A stretch of 64,000 nucleotides of DNA from Chitinophagaceae bacterium C216 (GTDB lineage: Bacteria; Bacteroidota; Bacteroidia; Chitinophagales; Chitinophagaceae): NCBI GenBank assembly GCA_028485475.2, contig CP144143.1, positions 868,001 to 932,000 of the forward strand. Direction: 5' to 3'. A program made the position numbers and the translations under genes. Positions 36,260-44,782 of this stretch are shown piece after piece (position 1 is the stretch's first letter; every line of letters begins with the position of its first letter). The notes beneath the pieces were generated by a model. The model ran no database searches and was not told the origin of the DNA. It saw only the letters and a program-made list of their open reading frames with translations.

Positions 36260-37049
36260 CGGCCGAGGCCCCTTTGGTGTACCTTTTTATGATACCGCGT
36301 GTACTTTCTTGAATAAAAGTAAGAATCTCATCGCGCTCATCGGTTACCGGAAACTCTTCTTCCAACAACTGAACAGCCTGACTTACGTTGAGGCCTCTGT
36401 TATAAATGATGCGATAAATATCTAAGATGTGATTGATTTTTTCAACGGAGTAACCTCTTCTTTTCAAACCTATAGAGTTGACTCCGGCATAGCTTAATGG
36501 CTGACGCGCAGCTTTAATGTAGGGAGGCACATCTTTGCTTACTAGCGAACCACCACTGATGAAAGAATGTGAACCTACTTTTACAAACTGATGTACAGCA
36601 CATACACCCCCAAAGCCCACATAATCGCCCAACACTACGTGACCGGCAATCTGGGTACTATTACTCAATGTACAATAGTTTCCGATAATACAATCGTGAC
36701 CGATATGGCTGTAAGCGAGTATCCAGCAACCTTTGCCTACAACGGTTTTCCATCGGTCGCTAGTACCTCGGTGGATGGTAACAAACTCACGAATTACGCA
36801 ATCATCACCTATTTCAACGGTCGTTTTTTCCCCGGCATATTTTTTATCTTGCGGTTCTGACCCGATAACACAACCAGGGAAAATTTTACAGTTCTTACCG
36901 ATTTTGGTTCCTTCGAGTATGGTTACGTTAGAGCCAATCCAAGTACCTTCTCCGATTTCTACATCCTGATGAATCACCGTAAAGGGGTCAATCTTAACGT
37001 TAGTGGCCACTTTTGCATCAGGATGTATGTATGAGTTAAAATGTATCAT
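36240..37049 (-). CDS. lpxA: Acyl-ACP--UDP-N-acetylglucosamine O-acyltransferase
   Basis: 269 residues. LpxA catalyses the first step of lipid A synthesis. The N-terminal part is a left-handed beta-helix of hexapeptide repeats ('IHPDAKVATNVKIDPFTVI', 'EIGEGTWIGSNVTI'), with the catalytic-His region 'QIAGHVVLGDYVGFGGVCAVHQFVKVG'. The C-terminal helical domain ('KRRGYSVEKINHILDIYRIIY') completes the family length. In many Bacteroidota lpxA follows a fused lpxC-fabZ gene; that gene is not adjacent here. Confidence 0.96.
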   Translation of the reverse strand: MIHFNSYIHPDAKVATNVKIDPFTVIHQDVEIGEGTWIGSNVTILEGTKIGKNCKIFPGCVIGSEPQDKKYAGEKTTVEIGDDCVIREFVTIHRGTSDRWKTVVGKGCWILAYSHIGHDCIIGNYCTLSNSTQIAGHVVLGDYVGFGGVCAVHQFVKVGSHSFISGGSLVSKDVPPYIKAARQPLSYAGVNSIGLKRRGYSVEKINHILDIYRIIYNRGLNVSQAVQLLEEEFPVTDERDEILTFIQESTRGIIKRYTKGASADEDTIE

Positions 37050-37079
37050 TGAGATGTCGTAATATTATTTGGCGGTGTG

Positions 37080-37087
37080 CAAATTTA
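37080..37087 (-). promoter_or_regulatory. Bacteroidota -7 element of lpxA
   Basis: TAAATTTG on the minus strand, 30 bases before the lpxA ATG, with a TTTC about 21 bases upstream of it as an imperfect -33 element. Confidence 0.4.
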
Positions 37088-37178
37088 ATTATTTGAATGA
37101 TTTAGTTTGAAAATAATCAAAGAGGTCAAACTTACAGGATTTTTTTCATTCGCAAATTAATGAATGTGATAAGCGTTT

Positions 37179-37195
37179 ACCGCTGAATAAGCGGT
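37179..37195. promoter_or_regulatory. Inverted repeat in the lpxA-araC divergent region, possible operator
   Basis: ACCGCT, five bases, AGCGGT. It lies 36 bases left of the araC -33 element and between two divergent promoters. An autoregulatory or local operator role is inference only. Confidence 0.3.
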
Positions 37196-37230
37196 TATTT
37201 TAATAGTACAACATACGCCAAGTATATTAG

Positions 37231-37261
37231 TTGATAAAAACGGCAGACTATGCTATTTTTG
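37231..37261 (+). promoter_or_regulatory. Promoter of the AraC-family gene
   Basis: TTG at 37231-37233, 20 bases, then TATTTTTG at 37254-37261. This fits the Bacteroidota consensus and lies 22 bases before the ATG at 37284. Confidence 0.55.
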
Positions 37262-37283
37262 CACAGGCTAATTGAGCAGAACA

Positions 37284-38192
37284 ATGCAAGAATTCAGAGA
37301 TAAATGGCTGCAGGCAATAAATAATCTGCCCGAAATCGTAAGCAAAGAGCGAAAGATTCCTGGGGCGATTAATTATTCCATCCGGCGCTTTTATCGCAAT
37401 GAAAATGATGTGGTGGAGGATGTGGGCATTGTTCAATACGAGTATAAAGGCGAAAGTTGCGAGGAGAACAACATCAAACTGCGTTTCTGCGTGGCGGGGA
37501 ATATGTATTGTGCTGCAGAAAATTGTCAGAAATGTACTGCAGGCAACATTAAAAGCTGCGAAAACAGTGTTCCCAGTTTTGATGTGGTAGCCGTAGATTA
37601 TACGGCGGCACAGCTGACAGCTTTTATCAATGCCAAATCGGCTAATTCCGATAGCGATGTGCTGCTACGGTTCAATAGAAAAGAGTCTTTTCAGAAATCC
37701 ATACCGCTTTGTTGTAAGACACGTGGTGTTATCGAATCTCTGGTGAATCATAAATACACCGGCAGTCTGGAAAACATTTATGTAAATGCCCAGCTGCAGA
37801 TGCTGTTATTGTATAGCATCGATTGGGTAACGGATAAAGAACCCGTCATTTCCTGTCGTTTTTTAAACAGTGAGGCCGACCGCGAAAAAATAACTATGGC
37901 GCGTGATCTGCTCATCCAGAACATCGGCCAACCGCTGACGATAAAGGAGCTGAGCCGTAAAGTGGCTATGAATGAGTGCTACCTTAAAAAAGGATTTAAA
38001 GAGATGTACGGTACCACCATTTTCGAGTTTTACCAGACGCAGCGCATGGAGCACGCTAAATATCTGTTATACGAAAAAGGATTGAATGTTACCGAGGTGG
38101 CCATGATATTGGGATATTCTTCCATTTCCCATTTTAGTACGGCTTTTAAAAAACATACGGGACTAAAACCATGTGAACTATTACTTCGATAA
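37284..38192 (+). CDS. AraC-family regulator with N-terminal cysteine cluster
   Basis: 302 residues from the ATG at 37284; an in-frame TTG at 37272 is less likely. The C-terminal about 100 residues form the paired helix-turn-helix AraC domain ('TIKELSRKVAMNECYLKKGFKEMYG', 'NVTEVAMILGYSSISHFSTAFKKHTGLKP'), like PchR-type regulators. The N-terminal half contains six Cys within 34 residues (59, 69, 76, 81, 84, 92), which suggests a metal or redox site. It is divergent from lpxA and ends in a strong terminator. Targets and effector unknown. Confidence 0.88.
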   Translation: MQEFRDKWLQAINNLPEIVSKERKIPGAINYSIRRFYRNENDVVEDVGIVQYEYKGESCEENNIKLRFCVAGNMYCAAENCQKCTAGNIKSCENSVPSFDVVAVDYTAAQLTAFINAKSANSDSDVLLRFNRKESFQKSIPLCCKTRGVIESLVNHKYTGSLENIYVNAQLQMLLLYSIDWVTDKEPVISCRFLNSEADREKITMARDLLIQNIGQPLTIKELSRKVAMNECYLKKGFKEMYGTTIFEFYQTQRMEHAKYLLYEKGLNVTEVAMILGYSSISHFSTAFKKHTGLKPCELLLR

Positions 38193-38218
38193 ATAGAGGA
38201 ATATACCGAGACGGAATT

Positions 38219-38252
38219 ACCGGTTTAAGCATTATGCTTAAACCGGTTTTTT
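38219..38252 (+). terminator. Rho-independent terminator of the AraC gene
   Basis: A perfect 13-base stem (38219-38231 and 38235-38247) with a three-base loop and a T-run. It is back to back with the recA terminator. Confidence 0.88.
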
Positions 38253-38257
38253 GTGGA

Positions 38258-38286
38258 ATAAAAAAGCCGCCTTTGCAAAGGCGGCT
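38258..38286 (-). terminator. Rho-independent terminator of recA
   Basis: An 10-base GC-rich stem (38265-38274 and 38277-38286) with a two-base nominal loop and, on the minus strand, a T-run. It ends the recA transcript. Confidence 0.85.
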
Positions 38287-38317
38287 GCTATACTAACCCA
38301 ATATTTTATAAATATCC

Positions 38318-39361
38318 CTAACTGTTTTGTAATTCTGCAATTCTTTCTCTGATTTTAGATTCCAACTCTCCGGCCAACTCAGGATTATCGGTCAAGAGTT
38401 GCTTTACTGCATCGCGACCCTGACCCAGCTTGTCGTTATTGTAGCTGTACCAAGAACCGCTTTTTTGGATAATACCCAAATCTACGCCGATATCGATAAT
38501 TTCTCCGGTTTTGGAAATTCCTTCCCCAAAGATGATGTCGAACTCGGCAGAGCGGAAAGGAGGGGCTACTTTATTCTTCACCACTTTTACTTTTACGCGG
38601 TTACCGATAGTCTCATCACCGTCTTTGATTTGTGTTTGTCTCCGAATATCCAGTCTTACGGATGCATAGAACTTTAAGGCGTTACCACCGGTAGTGGTTT
38701 CGGGATTACCGAACATCACACCGATTTTTTCGCGCAACTGGTTGATGAAAATACAAACCGTATTGGTTTTAGAAATGGTGGCAGTTAGCTTACGCAGCGC
38801 TTGGCTCATCAGGCGGGCCTGTAATCCCATTTTACTGTCGCCCATTTCTCCTTCCAACTCACTCTTGGGTACCAATGCCGCTACGGAGTCAATTACCACC
38901 ACATCCAGCGCCCCTGAAAGAATCAGCCTATCGGCAATTTCCAGTGCTTGCTCTCCGTAATCGGGCTGGCTGATGAGTAGATTGTCTACGTTCACACCCA
39001 ACTTTCTAGCATATACACTGTCAAAGGCGTGCTCGGCGTCGATAATGGCACACATGCCGCCTTTTTTTTGTGCTTCTGCAATTACGTGGGTAGCAATGGT
39101 GGTTTTACCTGAAGATTCAGGTCCGTATATTTCAATTACCCTTCCACGGGGCATACCTCCGATGCCTAATGCTGCATCCAATCCTATCGAACCTGTAGAA
39201 ATCACTTCATGTGATTCTACAGCTTTTTCGTTCATCAGCATTACACTACCCTTACCATAGTCCTTATCAATCTTTTCCATGGTAAGCTTCAGTGCCTTTA
39301 GCTTTTCGCTATTAATGCTCGCGCTCATCGAGTCTTCTGATATTTTTTCTGTTTTAGCCAT
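38318..39361 (-). CDS. recA: Recombinase RecA
   Basis: 347 residues from the ATG at 39361; a TTG two codons upstream is in frame but not needed. RecA forms the strand-exchange filament and triggers LexA cleavage where SOS exists. Walker A is GPESSGKTT at residues 80-88. Further motifs are '[11 protein letters not shown]', '[21 protein letters not shown]' and '[30 protein letters not shown]'. The first 20 residues are a Bacteroidota-type extension. I see no obvious LexA box upstream. Confidence 0.98.
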   Translation of the reverse strand: MAKTEKISEDSMSASINSEKLKALKLTMEKIDKDYGKGSVMLMNEKAVESHEVISTGSIGLDAALGIGGMPRGRVIEIYGPESSGKTTIATHVIAEAQKKGGMCAIIDAEHAFDSVYARKLGVNVDNLLISQPDYGEQALEIADRLILSGALDVVVIDSVAALVPKSELEGEMGDSKMGLQARLMSQALRKLTATISKTNTVCIFINQLREKIGVMFGNPETTTGGNALKFYASVRLDIRRQTQIKDGDETIGNRVKVKVVKNKVAPPFRSAEFDIIFGEGISKTGEIIDIGVDLGIIQKSGSWYSYNNDKLGQGRDAVKQLLTDNPELAGELESKIRERIAELQNS

Positions 39362-39411
39362 GATCAAAAATACAACTTCGCTGTGTCTGTTTTAGTAATA
39401 ATTATTAACAA

Positions 39412-39419
39412 CAAAGCTA
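39412..39419 (-). promoter_or_regulatory. Bacteroidota -7 element of recA
   Basis: TAGCTTTG on the minus strand matches TAnnTTTG and lies about 50 bases before the recA ATG; a T-run about 20 bases upstream could serve as -33. Confidence 0.45.
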
Positions 39420-39502
39420 ATAATTTTAGCATTAAAAAACTAATCTTTTTGGATTTTTTACAAGTTCCTATAGAAATACGATAAAGTTTTTAATTAAGTG
39501 CA

Positions 39503-40192
39503 TCAAACGATAAAATCGGCCATTAACACTGCCAACGCTCCCACGGCTAGCCCAATGTAGTATTCCTTGGGTGTATGAGCGCCTAACAATAAGCGGGCAG
39601 TACCTGTAATGCCTGCAGCTAATATGGCAATAGCTAGATAGCGGGTTAAATTAGGTGCATCGGGCAGCAGTGTGAGTAGGAGCAAGTAGGTGACTGCAGT
39701 ACCTAGCGCAATACCATGCATGCTTATTTTGATATAAATATTAGCCAGTAATCCTATGGATGAAGCTAGAAAAATGCTCAATGCAAATACAATCAGGTAT
39801 TCGGGAACGCCGTTCAGCCCACGCCAAACAAACCAAATCCAGAAATACCAGATATTGGAGATGATGAATGGAATAATACGATCCTTCCGCTCTTTGAGAT
39901 GAATGGAAGGAATCAGCTTCAGGCCACGCAGCAGCAATATGCTGATTAGCGGAAAAAAGGTATAGTTTACAAATGCCCGCCCGAATGTAAGGGCTTTCTC
40001 TCTAGGTGTGGCACCCAGAAACAGGAAGGGCTCTACAAAGAGTAACAATGTGAGTACATACATGGGTATGAAGATGGGATGCATCAGGTACGACACCACC
40101 ATTGCCACTGCTTTTAGCAGGGGATTTGGAGTTGGCTGCGGTGGAGCCTCTTGCAGTCCCTCGGGCGTAACAAAATAATTTGCTGTACTCAT
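39503..40192 (-). CDS. PAP2-like integral membrane protein
   Basis: 229 residues with about six membrane helices. The C-terminal 'GTARLLLGAHTPKEYYIGLAVG' resembles motif 3 of PAP2 lipid phosphatases (SRxxxxxHxxxD, here A-R-...-H-...-E), and 'KERKDRIIP' with 'SMHGIALG' may correspond to motifs 1 and 2. The match is partial, so catalytic activity is uncertain; it may act on a lipid or lipid-linked phosphate. It lies between ssb and recA on the same strand. Confidence 0.7.
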   Translation of the reverse strand: MSTANYFVTPEGLQEAPPQPTPNPLLKAVAMVVSYLMHPIFIPMYVLTLLLFVEPFLFLGATPREKALTFGRAFVNYTFFPLISILLLRGLKLIPSIHLKERKDRIIPFIISNIWYFWIWFVWRGLNGVPEYLIVFALSIFLASSIGLLANIYIKISMHGIALGTAVTYLLLLTLLPDAPNLTRYLAIAILAAGITGTARLLLGAHTPKEYYIGLAVGALAVLMADFIV

Positions 40193-40320
40193 TTTTACAG
40201 GTCGGCAAAATAATGGAATTATTTGAATGATGTGGTATTACCGCACTGAAGTTTTGCCGCAGGGTAGTGGGGGAAACAGATAGGCTGTTCTCTTCCCCCA
40301 ATGCGGCTATCCATAAGATC

Positions 40321-40656
40321 TTATTTTCCCGACAGTAGTAGCAGTTCATGCACCTGTATTTCGGTGATGTAACGTTTTTCACCGTTTTTGCTTTCGTACT
40401 GACGGTTTACTAGTTTGCCTTCCACGGCCACTTCGCGCCCCTTTTCCAGATATTTTTCGGCAATATCAGCCAGTCGTCCCCAAGCTACCAGATGATGCCA
40501 GGTGGTTTCTGTAACACGCTCACCACTGAGGTTCTTGTAGGTTTCGTTGGTGGCAATACTAAAACGCGCCATTTTTTTACCATTAATGGTTGTTTTGATT
40601 TCTGGGGCATTACCCAAATTACCGATTAGCTGTACTTTGTTCTTTAATGCGTACAT
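40321..40656 (-). CDS. ssb: Single-stranded DNA-binding protein, short form
   Basis: 111 residues from the ATG at 40656, which begins 'MYALKNKVQLIGNLG' as expected for SSB; an upstream in-frame extension to 40746 has no SSB character. The OB fold is complete ('PEIKTTINGKKMARFSIATNE', 'TTWHHLVAWGRLADIAEKYLEKGREVAVEGKL'). The protein ends at 'IQVHELLLLSGK', right after the OB fold. It lacks the linker and acidic C-terminal tip (typically DDDIPF) that recruit partner proteins. It may be a second, specialised SSB, with the main copy elsewhere. Confidence 0.92.
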   Translation of the reverse strand: MYALKNKVQLIGNLGNAPEIKTTINGKKMARFSIATNETYKNLSGERVTETTWHHLVAWGRLADIAEKYLEKGREVAVEGKLVNRQYESKNGEKRYITEIQVHELLLLSGK

Positions 40657-40854
40657 AGTTGTAAGTTTTGTGCTCACCGTAGTAAGCGGGTGAAAGAATT
40701 TGTTTATTTCAGCCTGCTTTTGTGAAGCGGCAACACAAAGTTGCAACCAAGGGGAAGCTTTAGTCGGTTATTAATCAATTACTTGCGGATGTAAACGGAT
40801 GTAAGCGTTTGTTGTCGGATATTTTGTAAATTAGAGCAACGATATCAACGCTCT

Positions 40855-41229
40855 ATGAAAACGCCGGCATCGGAACAAAAATTATGTTTGTATTGCGGAA
40901 AACCTGTGAAGGGCCGATCGGACAAAAAGTTTTGTGATGACTCCTGCCGCAATAATTACAATAACGGACTCAAGGCGGCAGATGAAAACATGATTCGCAA
41001 TATCAATAATGCCCTGCGCAAGAATCGTCGCATATTAGCTGATTTCTTGCACGATGGCATGGACAAAGTAAAATTGCCCCGGGAAAAACTACAAACTGCG
41101 GGTTTTCATTTTAAATATCATACGCATACCTATCAGACCCAAAAAGGGCATATTTATTTTTTTTGTTATGATTACGGCTATTTGCCGCTAGAAGGTGATT
41201 GGTATCTACTGGTGCGGGATAAAGGGTGA
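40855..41229 (+). CDS. Zinc-ribbon protein (DUF2116-like N-terminus)
   Basis: 124 residues. The N-terminus holds a CxxC...CxxxC zinc site ('CLYCGKPVKGRSDKKFCDDSC'), matching the DUF2116-type ribbon. The rest is basic and helical, with 'NALRKNRRILADFLHDG' and an aromatic C-terminus. Function unknown; nucleic-acid or protein binding is possible. It is divergent from ssb. Confidence 0.75.
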   Translation: MKTPASEQKLCLYCGKPVKGRSDKKFCDDSCRNNYNNGLKAADENMIRNINNALRKNRRILADFLHDGMDKVKLPREKLQTAGFHFKYHTHTYQTQKGHIYFFCYDYGYLPLEGDWYLLVRDKG

Positions 41230-41581
41230 AGGTATATAGCCTTAGCGCCTAGCGATTACTTGTAAAAAGAAAGGGATTTTTAAAAAAATGTGAGGATGAC
41301 AAATATTTTAAAAAAATCTATTAAATTTGTAGGGATTAAAAGTCCCTACTCTTGCCCTACTATCGTACCCTTTGGCCATGTATCGCTAGGGCCGTATCTG
41401 CCATACAAGGGGAGTATAAACCTGCATTAGGTATCCACAACATTTAAGAATTTTCTTCTTTTAAAAATCTAAACTATATTTCATTCCTATACCTTCATAA
41501 TAGATATAAGATTATCAACTATCTATCTTCCCATTATCTTTGCCCATCTCCGGTATCTGGAACTTTTAAAATTCTAAGATT
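41230..41581. other. Intergenic region of about 350 bases, possible small RNA
   Basis: No protein gene is seen. TAAATTTG at 41322-41329 (a -7-like element) is followed at once by a short hairpin (41330-41337 and 41341-41348, with G-U pairs). A second -7 element, TATCTTTG at 41535-41542, fits the downstream methyltransferase gene. A small RNA starting near 41335 is possible but has no clear terminator. Confidence 0.35.
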
Positions 41582-42220
41582 ATGAACGTCGAGTCCGCAT
41601 ACAATCAATGGTCTGTTCAATACGATACCAATGAAAACAAAACCCGAGATCTGGAAGCTGTGGCTTTGAGGAAAACATTGGAACCTCTGAGCTTTTCAAA
41701 CTGCTTGGAAATTGGTTGCGGTACAGGTAAGAATACGCAATGGCTGGTAACACGTGCCCAACAGATTGTTGCGGTGGATCTATCCGAAGCCATGCTATCC
41801 ATTGCCAAAAGCAAAATACAGAACAACAAGGTAGCTTTTGTTCAGGCGGACATTTTGAAGGATTGGCACTTTACACAGGGTATGCAATTCGATCTGGCTA
41901 CTTTTAGTCTAGTATTGGAACATATCGAACACCTAGAGCCGATATTTCAAAAACTGAGTCAAGTTGTGCGTCCCGGAGGACATGTGTACATCGGAGAATT
42001 ACATCCGTTTAAACAATACAGCGGTTCCAAAGCCCGCTTTGAAACGGAAGAGGGATTGCAAATCGTTACTTGCTTTACACACCACATCTCAGATTTTACC
42101 AACGCCGCAGAACAACATGGATTTCAGGTGGTGCTGATAGATGAGTTTTTTGATAATGACGACCGATCCAATATTCCGCGCATACTTACTTTGTTATTGC
42201 AGAAAAAGTATAATTCATAA
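41582..42220 (+). CDS. Class I SAM-dependent methyltransferase
   Basis: 212 residues. The SAM motif I 'CLEIGCGTGKNTQWLV' (about residues 40-55), motif II 'VAVDLSEAM' and 'LATFSLVLEHIEHLEPIFQKLSQVVRPGGHVYIGELHPF' define the type-11 methyltransferase fold. The substrate is unknown. A -7 element (TATCTTTG) lies at 41535-41542, 39 bases before the ATG. It ends at a bidirectional terminator. Confidence 0.9.
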   Translation: MNVESAYNQWSVQYDTNENKTRDLEAVALRKTLEPLSFSNCLEIGCGTGKNTQWLVTRAQQIVAVDLSEAMLSIAKSKIQNNKVAFVQADILKDWHFTQGMQFDLATFSLVLEHIEHLEPIFQKLSQVVRPGGHVYIGELHPFKQYSGSKARFETEEGLQIVTCFTHHISDFTNAAEQHGFQVVLIDEFFDNDDRSNIPRILTLLLQKKYNS

Positions 42221-42260
42221 AACAAAAACCGCCGGAACTCTATAACCGGCGGTTTTTGTT
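42221..42260. terminator. Bidirectional Rho-independent terminator
   Basis: A perfect 15-base inverted repeat (42221-42235 and 42246-42260) with a 10-base loop and A/T runs on both sides. It lies between the convergent methyltransferase and S9 peptidase genes. Confidence 0.93.
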
Positions 42261-42267
42261 ATGTTAT

Positions 42268-44691
42268 TTACTTCCCTTTTAAATGCTTATCCAAAAATTG
42301 CTCCTGTTCCCATAGCAGGTGCAGGATGTTTTCTTTGGCTGCATAGCCGTGACTCTCCTTGGGCAGAATCACCATGCGTGCCTGTCCGCCCAACCCTTTA
42401 AGTGCTTGGAAATATCTCTCTGTCTGCAAAGTGAAAGTACCCGGATTATTATCTGCTTCACCATGAATCAGCAGAATCGGTTTTTTCATTTTATCGGCAT
42501 GCATGAAAGGCGACATGGTGTTATAAACTTCAGGGGCATCCCAGTAATTGCGTTGCTCGTTTTGGAAGCCAAAGGGTGTCAGGGTTCTGTTATAAGCGCC
42601 GCTGCGTGCAATGCCGCAGGCAAAATCGTCTGAGTGGGTAAGCAAATTAGCTGTCATAAATGCTCCGTAAGAATGTCCCCCTACAGCTACTTTTGTGCGG
42701 TCGATATAACCCAATTTGTCCACCGCATCAATTGCAGCGCGGCCATTGGCTACCAGTTGTTCGATAAAACTATCATTAGGTTCCTTTCCGTTTTCGCCAA
42801 TAATGGGGAAAGAAGCATCGTCCAGCACTACATAACCTTTGGTCACCCAATACACAAAAGAGCCATAGTATGGGAAGGTAAACTCGTTTGGGTTTTTATC
42901 GTTCTGGCTGGCGGTGTTTTTATCCTTATACTCCTGCGGATAAGCCCAGATGAGCAATGGTAGTTTTTCTTTTTTATTCTTGTCATACCCAAGCGGCAGA
43001 TAAAGGGTGCCAGAAAGGTCCACTCCGTCTGCTCTTTTATAATGTATCACTTCCTTGTGTACATTGGCCAAAATCTCAAAAGGATTTTTGTTGAAGGTAA
43101 GCTGTATGGGAGCCATTCTTTTTTTATAATTTCTTAGGAAGTAATTGGGGTATTCGTTTTTGGATTGAATGAGCACCAACGCTACACCATTTTTAAAATC
43201 TTCGATAGAGTGGATGGTTTCTTTTTTATCGGTATAAGCACTCTGATACAGTCTTTTTGTTTTCAGTGTTCTCAGATTCAGTTCGTCGATGAAAGGGAAT
43301 TGTCCGTTTTTGCTGTAACCGGCACCAATCAGGAAGGCGTTGCCGTTTTCAATGGCCAGTACGTTACGACCGTATTGATTTTTTCGGGTCTCAAAACTTC
43401 CCGGATCGTTATAGATGTCCTGTACGTTTCTGTCGAAGAGGATTTTGGGTTCGGCACTTGGCCGCGAAGGATCGATGAGATAAGTCTTTCGGTTGCGTGT
43501 ATCGTACCAACCGTCGTATAAAATGGCATGTTGGTCATCACCCCAAATAATGCCCGAGTAGCGTTGCGGAGTTTTGGCCAGAGATACAGGATCTTTATCA
43601 AACGGAGCATCCCACACGAAAAGCTCATCGCGGTAAGCCACTCTGGTAAGCGGATTACCTTGGTCTAATGCTTCTACATAATACAGAGTAGCAGGTTTAT
43701 CGGCTCTCCAGCCCATGGAGCGTTTACCGGTGCGTACGGCATCAAATCCTTTCGGGATTATTTCTACCAGTGGTATTTCGTTTACAGTTTTGATTTCATT
43801 GCCTTGTCTATCGTACACAATGCTTACTTGCGGGAAACGGCTCATGGGGACGATGTAAGAAAAGGGTTTTCGAATCATGGTAAGCATGATATAATTGCCG
43901 TCTGGTGAGATGGATTGTCCCGCATACATATCGGCCGGTTTGTAAAGTTGCTGGGAGCCGTCTAGATATACGTTGTATAGCTCTGATGTTACTAGTATTT
44001 CGAAGTTAGTTTCATCTATTTTGTTCTTCAGAAGATCTTGATAAGTTCTGTTTTGCGATACCTTGCCATCGGCAACCGATACGATGGGTCCCTTGGGTAA
44101 TTCTTTTTTAGGATCGATAAGTGGTGGCCGATTAGCCGGAATTACACGCACTAATAATCCTTTGCTATCTCTATGCCAGCTATATGGTGAGCCTAGATTG
44201 GCATTGAGGTTGGCCTCGGTTAACTTTTTAGCCTGTGCTGTGGCTACATCAATTACCCAAAGCTCTACCCCGGTAAGTGTAGTGTTGGTAAATGCAATTT
44301 TAGAATCATCGGGACTCCAGGAAATATTGGCTATACGCGGGTTTTCGGGAAGACCTGCTACCTGTGTAGGTTCGGCCTTTACATCCATCACTTTTCTGAT
44401 CTTTAAATTATTGTAGTAAGTAATGGTTGAAGAAATATTGGTTACAGGGTTAATGCGTAACCCTCCTAGGCGCATCTCTTCGTTATTCAAATCGGCCAGC
44501 GATTTATAGGCACTTCGGTAGGATAATAGCATGTAGTTTTTTTTAGTATCCATAGATACAGCGGGTGCCGGTTCGTAATTAGCCAGGGATAAAATGGGTT
44601 CGGATGGCTGCTGATAAGTGATATCTTCCTGTGCGTAAAGAGAAATACTCAAAATGAGCAGACTCAATAGTGTGCAGTAGTATAAGCGCAT
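42268..44691 (-). CDS. Secreted S9-family (prolyl oligopeptidase-type) peptidase
   Basis: 807 residues from the ATG at 44691, which starts a signal peptide (MRLYYCTLLSLLILSISLYAQ). A longer reading frame to 44838 overlaps the divergent DUF3127 gene and is rejected. The N-terminal beta-propeller ('NISWSPDDSKIAFTNT', 'SISPDGNYIMLTM') precedes an alpha/beta-hydrolase domain with nucleophile Ser674 in 'GGHSYGAFM'. Asp747 ('HGEADNNPG') and His781 ('KESHGY') complete the triad. Resembles the Bacteroidota group of glutamyl/dipeptidyl-type S9 enzymes that degrade peptides in the periplasm. Confidence 0.92.
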   Translation of the reverse strand: MRLYYCTLLSLLILSISLYAQEDITYQQPSEPILSLANYEPAPAVSMDTKKNYMLLSYRSAYKSLADLNNEEMRLGGLRINPVTNISSTITYYNNLKIRKVMDVKAEPTQVAGLPENPRIANISWSPDDSKIAFTNTTLTGVELWVIDVATAQAKKLTEANLNANLGSPYSWHRDSKGLLVRVIPANRPPLIDPKKELPKGPIVSVADGKVSQNRTYQDLLKNKIDETNFEILVTSELYNVYLDGSQQLYKPADMYAGQSISPDGNYIMLTMIRKPFSYIVPMSRFPQVSIVYDRQGNEIKTVNEIPLVEIIPKGFDAVRTGKRSMGWRADKPATLYYVEALDQGNPLTRVAYRDELFVWDAPFDKDPVSLAKTPQRYSGIIWGDDQHAILYDGWYDTRNRKTYLIDPSRPSAEPKILFDRNVQDIYNDPGSFETRKNQYGRNVLAIENGNAFLIGAGYSKNGQFPFIDELNLRTLKTKRLYQSAYTDKKETIHSIEDFKNGVALVLIQSKNEYPNYFLRNYKKRMAPIQLTFNKNPFEILANVHKEVIHYKRADGVDLSGTLYLPLGYDKNKKEKLPLLIWAYPQEYKDKNTASQNDKNPNEFTFPYYGSFVYWVTKGYVVLDDASFPIIGENGKEPNDSFIEQLVANGRAAIDAVDKLGYIDRTKVAVGGHSYGAFMTANLLTHSDDFACGIARSGAYNRTLTPFGFQNEQRNYWDAPEVYNTMSPFMHADKMKKPILLIHGEADNNPGTFTLQTERYFQALKGLGGQARMVILPKESHGYAAKENILHLLWEQEQFLDKHLKGK

Positions 44692-44782
44692 AGTATATGT
44701 TTTATACAAATTTAACAAGGTTGTTAGGGAAAACGAAGTGGCTTGATGTTTCGGCCTTATCTTTGTGGTTAATACAATCTTT

